Positions 31,767 through 38,135 of a stretch of 64,000 bases of DNA are shown here, one piece after another (positions within the stretch are counted from its first letter, which is position 1; each line of letters opens with the position of its first letter). The translations under genes were made by a program, and so were the position numbers. A model generated the notes under the pieces. It did no database searches. It was not told the origin of the DNA and was given only the letters and a program-made list of their open reading frames with translations. Source of the DNA: Rhodococcus oxybenzonivorans (GTDB taxonomy: Bacteria > Actinomycetota > Actinomycetes > Mycobacteriales > Mycobacteriaceae); NCBI RefSeq assembly GCF_003130705.1, contig NZ_CP021354.1, forward strand, positions 806,001-870,000. The letters run 5' to 3'.

Positions 31767-32758
31767 GACCGCAACCCTGCCCGACCGGCTTCGGTCAGGG
31801 AACCCCACAGCCGCAGCCGTGCCATGCCACCGTCCGGAAAGATGTCGAGCCGGGCCTGCGTGACCGGCTGATCGCTGTCGACGACGAACCGATGCCGGGT
31901 GTCCGGCTGCAGGCGTGTCCGGGGGAGGAGCTCCACCCAGTCGCCGTCGCCGTCGCGACCCTGAATACTCGCCTCACCGGGAGCATTGCCGAGGAAGTAC
32001 GAGGTGTCGAGTTCGGCCAGCGACACGATGCCCTGAGCGGCGAGAAGAATCTCCACCCAATCGTTGTTGTCGTCTCGGCGCCGAGAGGTTTCCCAGCCGT
32101 CGCCCATGACGCGAGCCGATCCGGGGAGCAGCATGTTCTGTGGCGATCCGTAGAACATGTTGGAGCAGCACGTCACTCGCGCCCCGTTCTCCAGGGCAGC
32201 GAGATCCACCGGTCCGGCGTCGAGGAAGTGAAGATCCGGACGGCCTTCGCCGTGCACGCGCAACCGGGCCACCCCACCGTCCGGGTACAGGGTCAGTTTG
32301 ACGTGCGTCCACCGCCGCTCGGAGTCCACCGGAAAGGGATTCTCGGTGTCCCCTCGAACTGGGCTGCGGCCGACGATGGTGGTCCACTGTGCGCCGACCA
32401 CTTCGTCGGCCGACGGGTACCCGTCGATCGCCGCGGCTTCGACGGAAATCTCCGGTGGATAGTTGCCCGTGAACCATGCGGTGTCGACCACCACGCCCCG
32501 AATCACACCGGGAACCCCGAGGCGCACGATGGCCTCGTCGGTGCCCGCGATCCGGCGCCGACGCGTCTCCCAGCCGTCGTAGATCTGGCCCTTGTGCCCG
32601 AACGTGGCCGGCTGGTACACGGCGGCTGTCGGGCGGATCAGATTCTCACGCTCGGCGAACAATTCGTCGTTCGCCCACACGACCGCGCCGCCGAGCGTGC
32701 GGACGGCCAAGTCCGGGAGACTGCGAAAGCTGGGCGGGGCAGGAGTGTTCGGAGTCAC
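31763..32758 (-). CDS. alc: Allantoicase
   Basis: Hydrolyses allantoate to ureidoglycolate and urea. The 331-residue protein has the two tandem allantoicase repeats. The first contains GQIYDGWETRRRR and AWFTGNYPPEISVEA, and the second MGDGWETSRRRDDNNDW and SYFLGNAPGEASIQG; each ends in an LxLYPDGG/LDIFPDGG ARLR motif. The GTG start is chosen because AGGAGG lies nine bases upstream; the open frame further upstream runs Arg-rich and overlaps the DUF6986 gene. The stop overlaps puuE, so the two are coupled. Ureidoglycolate processing enzymes are not seen in the window. Confidence 0.93.
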   Translation of the reverse strand: MTPNTPAPPSFRSLPDLAVRTLGGAVVWANDELFAERENLIRPTAAVYQPATFGHKGQIYDGWETRRRRIAGTDEAIVRLGVPGVIRGVVVDTAWFTGNYPPEISVEAAAIDGYPSADEVVGAQWTTIVGRSPVRGDTENPFPVDSERRWTHVKLTLYPDGGVARLRVHGEGRPDLHFLDAGPVDLAALENGARVTCCSNMFYGSPQNMLLPGSARVMGDGWETSRRRDDNNDWVEILLAAQGIVSLAELDTSYFLGNAPGEASIQGRDGDGDWVELLPRTRLQPDTRHRFVVDSDQPVTQARLDIFPDGGMARLRLWGSLTEAGRAGLRS

Positions 32759-32841
32759 GATGGAGTACCTCCTGATCGGGCGTGGAGCAAGTGTAGGGCG
32801 TCGGCGATGCCGCCGGAGCGTCGCGGACCGGGTCCGGCCGC

Positions 32842-34089
32842 TCAGGTACCCGGGACTACCGCGCGGGCGACGAGGTTGTGGAGGACGTCGACCGTGCATC
32901 CGGGGGCTTGCGCCAGTACCACGTCCTCGTCGAACGCGCCGCAGGCGAGCCCGCGGAGAACGACGGTGGCGAGGGCTTGTGCCGTGGCCGGTTCGTCCAC
33001 CACGCCACCGCCCTGCCGATCGAGGTAGGCCTGCAGGCGCGTGGCCGCGGCGGGCAAGGCACCCCGGTAGAAGTCGAAGGTGGCGAGCCAGCGGGTGATC
33101 AGGTGCCCGGGATGCATGTCCCAGCCCTGGTAGTAACCGCGCTCGAGCGACCGGGTGACGAGCCGGTAGTGCCGGGACAGTGCGGCGCGGACGTCGTCGT
33201 CGCTGCCCTGCGGGACGACCTGGGTGGAGCCGTCGCAGACCCACACCCCGGTCTGGGCCGCCGCCACCAGCATCACGGACTTCGCGTGGTCGGCCACCGG
33301 ATGCTCGAGCGATTGGAAGCGAGACGCGATACCGCAGGCCGCGCTGTAGTCGTAAGTGCCGTAGTGCAATCCGGTGCACCGCCCGTCCGCGAGATGAATT
33401 GCCTTGGCGACGGTGACGGTGCCGTCCGGGCCGATGACGGCCTGGGGGCTCTCGATCTGCAATTCGAAGTGCAGTGACCCGTCCGGCAACCCGTAGGCGC
33501 GTTCGAGTTCCTCGCACAGTGCCACGACAGCGGTGACCTGCGCCGCGGCGCGCAGCTTCGGGACGGTGAATACGAAACCGTTCGGAACGCCGCCCGCACC
33601 TTCGAGGACGAGTTCGAGAGTGCGGATCCCGCGGCGGCGTTCGTGGGGCGCCAATCCTTTGGCGCGAATCCCGAGGAATCGCGGGCCGTCGGGGTCGGAC
33701 GAGAGCAGGCGCAGTGTGCGCCCCGCGTCGAGCGCGGCGGCGTCCTCGATGTCATCGCTCCGCCATCCGTACCCGTCCTCGAAGTCGATGCGCAAGTCCA
33801 TGACCGGACGGTTCTGCAACACCGTGCGGACATCGGGCAGAGCGCCGGTGGTTCCGACGGATTCGAGCGCATCGGCATAGCGGTCCAGCAGCGCAACCGC
33901 CTGTTCCGACCAGCGCCGCGGGGTGTCGGGGCGCGCATCCGCCGCACTCACATAGACGGTGTGGATGGGCTGAGACTGCGGACGATCACCCGGAAAGTGT
34001 TGTGCAAGGGAGGTGTCGACGGACCCGAGGAGGGCGTCGACGCGGTCGAAGCCGCTGTCCGGGAGCCGGCTGAGGTACTGGGGATTCAC
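32842..34089 (-). CDS. DUF6986 family protein, aldolase/citrate-lyase-like
   Basis: A 415-residue protein related to the HpcH/HpaI aldolase and malate-synthase-like TIM barrels. The acidic metal-site regions are visible as MDLRIDFEDGYGWR and SLHFELQIESPQAV, with a later LHYGTYDYSAACGI. Proteins of this kind recur beside allantoinase and allantoicase genes in actinobacteria. A role in handling the glyoxylate released from ureidoglycolate, for example condensation with an acyl-CoA, is an inference from this context. It is first in the minus-strand operon, with 83 bases to allantoicase. The family and location are well supported, but the reaction is not known. Confidence 0.75.
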   Translation of the reverse strand: MNPQYLSRLPDSGFDRVDALLGSVDTSLAQHFPGDRPQSQPIHTVYVSAADARPDTPRRWSEQAVALLDRYADALESVGTTGALPDVRTVLQNRPVMDLRIDFEDGYGWRSDDIEDAAALDAGRTLRLLSSDPDGPRFLGIRAKGLAPHERRRGIRTLELVLEGAGGVPNGFVFTVPKLRAAAQVTAVVALCEELERAYGLPDGSLHFELQIESPQAVIGPDGTVTVAKAIHLADGRCTGLHYGTYDYSAACGIASRFQSLEHPVADHAKSVMLVAAAQTGVWVCDGSTQVVPQGSDDDVRAALSRHYRLVTRSLERGYYQGWDMHPGHLITRWLATFDFYRGALPAAATRLQAYLDRQGGGVVDEPATAQALATVVLRGLACGAFDEDVVLAQAPGCTVDVLHNLVARAVVPGT

Positions 34090-34154
34090 AGCACGATCTT
34101 GGCAGAAATGCCGGCATCGCGAGGAGTGGCCGACCCGAACTCCTGCCCCGAAAG

Positions 34155-34185
34155 AACCCCGGCCCAGGGGAAACGGGCCGGGGTT
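34155..34185. terminator. Strong hairpin, probable terminator
   Basis: AACCCCGGCCC and GGGCCGGGGTT form a perfect 11-bp stem around a 9-base loop. No T-run follows on either strand, as is common in actinobacteria. It lies 66 bases upstream of the DUF6986 start and just after the small minus-strand ORF at 34216-34356, so it most likely ends the short transcript from 34.7 kb before the allantoin operon. Confidence 0.65.
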
Positions 34186-34215
34186 CGATGACGGTGAAGG
34201 ATATGGAGAGGAGGG

Positions 34216-34356
34216 TCAGTTGCTGCCCGGCCCGCTTCTCGTCGTCGCCACAGTGGTGGCAGGGCGGATTTTTGCGGCATTCGGGCCGCTCCACGCGCCG
34301 GCCGGTTGCGAAGAAATTGCGGGCGGGGCAGCAACGCCCTCGGGAAGTAAGTTCAC
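34216..34356 (-). CDS. Possible 46-residue peptide gene
   Basis: A short open frame that starts with GTG and encodes a Pro/Ala/Ser/Thr/Gly-rich peptide (MNLLPEGVAAPPAISSQ, then PAGAWSGPNAAKIRP) ending RSGPGSN. It lies between the 79-residue gene and the strong hairpin, as the last unit of a small transcript. Against it: AAAGGA is 15 bases from the GTG, which is too far, and it contains the rare codons TTA and AGA. It has no membrane segment. A secreted or modified peptide is one idea, but nothing here proves translation. Confidence 0.25.
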   Translation of the reverse strand: MNLLPEGVAAPPAISSQPAGAWSGPNAAKIRPATTVATTRSGPGSN

Positions 34357-34406
34357 GCTAGGGCATCACCATCCTTTCGACTCCGTGTTCCCTTTTCGTC
34401 GAGCGG

Positions 34407-34646
34407 TCACCATCCGCGCGGAGGGGAGCGCTGCGTCGCGTCGACTTCCGCTCCCGTGGCCTGCGCAGCCAGTTCCGTTCGCGTAGAGAGGACTCGGCCT
34501 GCAGGGGGAACGCGCTCGGCGCGGATCGCGACTCGTACCAGCGACACCACGGCGCGTGGCGTCAGCGCCTCGGCGAGAAGTCGATCGGAGTCGGCGATCG
34601 ACAGGTCGTAGTCGATATCGCACCATCGGCGTTCGCTGCACAGCAT
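34407..34646 (-). CDS. Small protein of unknown function under a palindromic operator
   Basis: A 79-residue protein beginning MLCSERRWCDIDYDLSIADS, with a predicted helix TPRAVVSLVRVAIRAERVP and an Ala/Thr-rich tail. I do not recognise the family. Support for a real gene is good: GGAGG lies eight bases before the ATG, a clear promoter is placed about 60 bases upstream, and a perfect palindrome follows the -10. It is divergent from the ATP-grasp operon and upstream of a possible 46-residue peptide and a terminator hairpin. There is no signal peptide. The two Cys near the N-terminus could bind metal or form a disulfide, but that is speculation. Confidence 0.55.
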   Translation of the reverse strand: MLCSERRWCDIDYDLSIADSDRLLAEALTPRAVVSLVRVAIRAERVPPAGRVLSTRTELAAQATGAEVDATQRSPPRGW

Positions 34647-34683
34647 TGCGTCGACCTCCGGGAACCCTCGTTGCTGACAGGTT

Positions 34684-34705
34684 ACCTACAGCAGAAGCTG
34701 TAGGT
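34684..34705. promoter_or_regulatory. Perfect operator palindrome
   Basis: ACCTACAGC and GCTGTAGGT are perfect 9-bp inverted arms around AGAA. The palindrome begins two bases after the minus-strand -10 hexamer and so covers the expected transcription start of the 79-residue gene, the usual place for a repressor such as a TetR or GntR protein. No regulator gene is adjacent, so the repressor is unknown. Confidence 0.6.
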
Positions 34706-34707
34706 TC

Positions 34708-34736
34708 GTTATAGCAAACGCTCCAGTGTGCGGCAA
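34708..34736 (-). promoter_or_regulatory. Sigma-70-type promoter, leftward
   Basis: On the minus strand TTGCCG (34736-34731) and TATAAC (34713-34708) are separated by exactly 17 bases, a good -35/-10 pair. It points towards the 79-residue gene and runs straight into the palindrome at 34684-34705. Confidence 0.55.
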
Positions 34737-34843
34737 GGGGTTGTGGCAGCGATTTTTCTCGGGCTGCTCGCCGTCGATCGTGCGGCGGCAGATATCGACC
34801 CGGCGGATCTCACTCTCGTGTAGCGAACGGTCTCGTTCTCCTC

Positions 34844-34872
34844 TTGCTATTGATAACGATTGTCATTATTGT
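34844..34872 (+). promoter_or_regulatory. Promoter of the metallophore-like operon
   Basis: TTGCTA and TATTGT are separated by 17 bases and lie about 60 bases before the GTG of the ATP-grasp gene. The spacer contains the Zur-like palindrome at 34851-34865. The region is strikingly AT-rich compared with the rest of the window. A repressor bound in the spacer would block RNA polymerase directly. Confidence 0.45.
34851..34865. promoter_or_regulatory. Zur-like zinc box
   Basis: TGATAACGATTGTCA is a 7-1-7 near-palindrome with TGA...TCA ends and an AACGATT core, the form described for actinobacterial Zur boxes (TGAAAATGATTTTCA type). The IdeR/DtxR consensus does not fit. It lies between the -35 and -10 of the ten-gene operon and suggests zinc repression. 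Other Fur-family proteins recognise related sequences, so the metal is not certain. Confidence 0.6.
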
Positions 34873-34930
34873 TCGCCTGGTTTGAATCAGTGAGGCCTGG
34901 TTCGAACCGAGGAGGGAGGGAGAGGTCACC

Positions 34931-36220
34931 GTGGCGCACCTACTGCTGGTGGAGAGCTGGGTCGGGGCGATGGGAACTCTGCTGCCCAGGTCGATTACCG
35001 AACTGGGGGCGGAATTCACCTTCTTGACCCGGCGACCGGAGCACTACCCGGAGTTCACACCCGACGGGTCGCCGCACCCGCTGCGCCTCGGGCGTGCGGT
35101 CGTGAAGGCCGAGACCAACGACCTGGCCTCCGCACTCGATGCAGCTCGTCGTATCCATGCCGACACGCCGATCGATGGTGTCCTCACGAGCTGTGACTAC
35201 TACCTTCCCACCGCCGCGAAGATCGCCGGTGCATTGGGCTTACCGGGTCCGGAGCCAGAAGCGGTGGGGGTCGCATGCAACAAGGCGCTCACCCGGGCTG
35301 CCCTGGATCGCTTCGGTCTTGCGGAACCTCGCCACGCTACTGCGCCGGTCGATGACCCGGCCCGACTTCGTGCTGCCGCGGAGGCAGTGGGGTACCCGCT
35401 GGTCGTCAAACCGACTGATCTCTGCGCGGGGATGTTCGTGCGACGCGCCGACAACTGGGAAACTCTCGAAGCCGCTGCGGGCGAACTGAGTCGGTTCGCT
35501 GTCAATGCGCGTGGGCAGCGGCGTGATCCTGTGGTCCTGCTCGAGGAGTTTCTCGACGGACCGGAGTTCAGCGTCGAGAGCTGGATTCGCGATGGAGAAA
35601 TTCACACGGTCGGAGTGACCGACAAATGCCTGGGCGGTGCATCGGGTTTCGTCGAAACCGGGCACATGTTCCCTGCCGCTCTCGAGGGGGAAGCTCGCGC
35701 GCATCTGGTCACCACCGCGGAAACCGCGATCCGTGCGGTGGGGCTCGACCATGGTGTGGTGCACACCGAGCTCCGGTTCACGGCAGCAGGACCGCGCATC
35801 ATCGAAATCAATCCGCGGCCGGCGGGTAACCAGATCACCGAGCTGATCAGGCACGTCACCGGAGTCGACCTACCGACCATTGCGGTAGAGCTCGCGCTCG
35901 GGCGGATTCCGCATTCTGCGCAGCGGACGGACACGCTGCCGGACGGGCGACGACCTCTGAGCGCGGCGGTGAGCATGTTGGTTCCGGCCGAGGAGGGTGT
36001 CCTCGCCAGGATCGACGGCGCAGAAGCGGTCGCGGACCATCCTTCGGTGGTTACGTCATCATTCAAGTCGCCCGGGCATCGAGCGACTGCCGGAATGGAC
36101 AACAACAGCTACCTCGGCAGCGTGATCACCGTCTCGCCCGAGCAGTTCGGTGCGCGGACGCTGGCCGAGAGACTGGTGTCGTCGATCCGCGTTACCTACG
36201 GCGAGGAGGTGTCGCCGTGA
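34931..36220 (+). CDS. ATP-grasp ligase, first gene of the metallophore-like operon
   Basis: A 429-residue ATP-grasp protein of the kind that joins a carboxylate to an amine with ATP. The N-terminal Rossmann-like part (AHLLLVESWVGAMG) is followed by the ATP-grasp fold. AVGYPLVVKPTDLCAGMFV holds the ATP-binding Lys, VVLLEEFLDGPEFSVES lies in the hinge, and RIIEINPRPAGNQITE supplies the Mg-binding Glu and Asn. The C-terminal 100 residues resemble the extra domain of BacD-like amino-acid ligases. GTG start with GAGG five bases upstream. It is the first of ten genes and is joined to the next by a GTGA overlap. It probably forms an amide bond in a small amino-acid-derived product, but the substrates are unknown. 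Confidence 0.85.
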   Translation: MAHLLLVESWVGAMGTLLPRSITELGAEFTFLTRRPEHYPEFTPDGSPHPLRLGRAVVKAETNDLASALDAARRIHADTPIDGVLTSCDYYLPTAAKIAGALGLPGPEPEAVGVACNKALTRAALDRFGLAEPRHATAPVDDPARLRAAAEAVGYPLVVKPTDLCAGMFVRRADNWETLEAAAGELSRFAVNARGQRRDPVVLLEEFLDGPEFSVESWIRDGEIHTVGVTDKCLGGASGFVETGHMFPAALEGEARAHLVTTAETAIRAVGLDHGVVHTELRFTAAGPRIIEINPRPAGNQITELIRHVTGVDLPTIAVELALGRIPHSAQRTDTLPDGRRPLSAAVSMLVPAEEGVLARIDGAEAVADHPSVVTSSFKSPGHRATAGMDNNSYLGSVITVSPEQFGARTLAERLVSSIRVTYGEEVSP

Positions 36221-37059
36221 CGGTGACTGCACAGACCCCCGCGGCCAAGTCAGGTCCCGTCAGCGAGCTCCTCGACCGCTACCGTAACGATCCCGACTTG
36301 TCCTCTCCGGACAGCGCCACGGTCTCGGTGGCCTTCATCACGTCTCAGGCTGCTCGGCACAGCGGACGCAGCGGCGGCTACCGAAATCAGGTGGTCAGCC
36401 TCCGGGTGGGTGCGGCGACGGGCTCGTGCGCGGTCGAGCCGGATTCACTTGATCCGAGGGTCGTGTACGCCTGCGCCGGAATGCATGTGGCCGAGTTGCT
36501 CGAGCATGAGGAACTCGCCATTCGGGTCGCTGCACTCGATGCCTACCTGACCAATCGTCGACCGCACGCCTCCGACGCCCGCGCCGAGACGGTACAGCTG
36601 GAACCGGGGACTTCGCTGCAGCGTTCGATGGCCCGGGCCCGATTCGTGACCGGGCTGGTCGATGCGCCTCTGGATGGACGTGTGCTGGTGATCGGGGTGG
36701 TCAACTCGTTGCTGGCGTGCCTCCGCGAGCGCGGTGTGCAGTATGTACCGTGCGACTTCAAGGGCGGCTTCACCGAATGGGGTGAGTCGATCGTCACCGA
36801 CTTCACTGCCTGGGTCGATGACTGCGATGCTGTGCTGGCCAGCGGAATGATGCTCGGCAACGGCTCCCTCGACCGGTTGCTCGAGCTGACAGCGAAGACA
36901 CGACGGCCGGTTCCGGTCACGCTGTTCGCGCAGAGCGGAGCGGCGGTGGCCCGGGAACTGCTCGGCCGCGGGGTCGATTCCCTCTCGGCCGAACCGTATC
37001 CCTTCTTCTGGCTCACCGGTGACGCCAGCGTCCTTCACCTGTATCGGGCGTGTCCGTGA
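36217..37059 (+). CDS. DUF364-like Rossmann protein (putative heavy-metal-chelation family)
   Basis: A 280-residue soluble protein. The C-terminal half resembles the DUF364 family, labelled a putative heavy-metal-chelation domain: RVLVIGVVNSLLACLRERG (Rossmann-like start), then ASGMMLGNGSLDRLLELT and the closing GRGVDSLSAEPYPFFWLTGD. The N-terminal half (SVAFITSQAARHSGRSGGYRNQ in two parts) would be the partner domain normally found before DUF364. GTG start with GAGGAGG upstream, overlapping the ATP-grasp stop. No catalytic motif is obvious. A role in metal handling or in trimming the product is inferred from family name and operon. The assignment is from pattern memory and needs a profile search. 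Confidence 0.6.
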   Translation: MTVTAQTPAAKSGPVSELLDRYRNDPDLSSPDSATVSVAFITSQAARHSGRSGGYRNQVVSLRVGAATGSCAVEPDSLDPRVVYACAGMHVAELLEHEELAIRVAALDAYLTNRRPHASDARAETVQLEPGTSLQRSMARARFVTGLVDAPLDGRVLVIGVVNSLLACLRERGVQYVPCDFKGGFTEWGESIVTDFTAWVDDCDAVLASGMMLGNGSLDRLLELTAKTRRPVPVTLFAQSGAAVARELLGRGVDSLSAEPYPFFWLTGDASVLHLYRACP

Positions 37060-38135
37060 CGACCGTCATCGAGCCGCTCGCACGAGTCGGACGCAGCCCA
37101 CTCGTGCGCATCGAAGCGCCCGTGCCGCAACGGCATCCCGGGTACTTCGCGAAAATCGAGGCGCTGGGGTTCGGCGGGCTCAAGGCCCGTTCTGCACTCT
37201 CTATGCTCGTGGGAGCGCGCGGGCGTGGGGAGTTGCGTGACGGTGCGCGAATCGTCGAATCGACCAGCGGCACATTGGGTGTTGGGCTCGCGTACGTGGC
37301 TCAATCGCTCGGGCACCCTTTGACGCTGGTGGTCGACAGCGAACTCGAACCAGCGATGCGGAACCTGTTGCGGGCGTTGGGGGCCACCTTGGAGATCGTG
37401 GACGACCCCCACCCGGAAGGCGGCTGGCAACAGGCTCGGCTCGACGCCCTGCACCAGATTCTGGCAAACGACGAAAACACCTATTGGCCCAATCAGTACG
37501 ACAACCCCGACAACGCCGCGGGCTATCACGGTCTCGCCGACGAGATCGTCACCGGGCTCTCTGCGGCAGGGATCGACCGGGCCGACGTTCTGGTGTGCAG
37601 CGTGGGCACGGGTGGGCACAGCAGTGGAGTCGGCGTCCGGTTGCGGCAACTGTGGCCGGATTTGCGCATCATCGGCGTCGACGCGCTGGGGTCGAAGATT
37701 TTCGGCCAGCCTGCGACCCGCCGCGTCATGCGCGGTCTCGGTAGCAGTGTGCACCCCGGCAACGTTCAGTACGACATGTTCGACGAAGTGCACTGGGTCG
37801 GTCCCCGCGAAGCCGTGCACGCCTGCCGCAGCCTGGCCCGGGACGGCTTCCATACCGGCGGATGGTCTACCGGCGCCGCCGCGACAGTGGCCGGCTGGGC
37901 GGCGGCCGCGTGGCCGGGCACCGTGATCACGATCTTTCCCGATGGACCGGATCGCTACCTAGGCACAATCTTCGACGACGACTGGTGCCGTCGGCATCAC
38001 TTGCTGGACCCACCGCACACGCGGCCGCACGAGATCGACGACTGCGAAGACCCCACGTTGTGCTGGACCCGATGTCAGTCGGTGCGGTCACCGCGCGGAC
38101 GCGGCGGCGACCGATCGGAGGTGGTCACGACATGA
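37056..38135 (+). CDS. SbnA-like PLP-dependent beta-substituting synthase
   Basis: A 359-residue fold-type II PLP enzyme closely resembling SbnA, which replaces the phosphate of O-phosphoserine with the amine of glutamate in staphyloferrin B synthesis. The PLP Lys is in GFGGLKARSAL. The substrate loop is ESTSGTLGVGLA, where the usual SGN is changed to SGT. VGTGGHSSGVG is the phosphate loop, and GVDALGSKIFG and DGPDRYLGTIF are SbnA-like segments. Start: GTG at 37056 overlaps the previous stop as GTGA; an in-frame GTG at 37050 is also possible. An SbnB dehydrogenase, the usual partner that frees diaminopropionate, is absent, so the beta-amino-alanine adduct may be used whole. The tail after residue 325 is Arg-rich and unconserved in appearance. 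Confidence 0.82.
   Translation: MTTVIEPLARVGRSPLVRIEAPVPQRHPGYFAKIEALGFGGLKARSALSMLVGARGRGELRDGARIVESTSGTLGVGLAYVAQSLGHPLTLVVDSELEPAMRNLLRALGATLEIVDDPHPEGGWQQARLDALHQILANDENTYWPNQYDNPDNAAGYHGLADEIVTGLSAAGIDRADVLVCSVGTGGHSSGVGVRLRQLWPDLRIIGVDALGSKIFGQPATRRVMRGLGSSVHPGNVQYDMFDEVHWVGPREAVHACRSLARDGFHTGGWSTGAAATVAGWAAAAWPGTVITIFPDGPDRYLGTIFDDDWCRRHHLLDPPHTRPHEIDDCEDPTLCWTRCQSVRSPRGRGGDRSEVVTT

Noticed and set aside
33986..34334. Open frames on the minus strand containing NPPCHHCGDDEKR, considered as a modified-peptide precursor
   Set aside because: They run through the hairpin and into the start of the DUF6986 gene in another frame, lack a ribosome site and show no family pattern.
34850..34872. 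IdeR or DtxR box at the metallophore-like operon
   Set aside because: The TTAGGTTAG core is absent, and the TGA-N9-TCA palindrome fits Zur-type sites much better.
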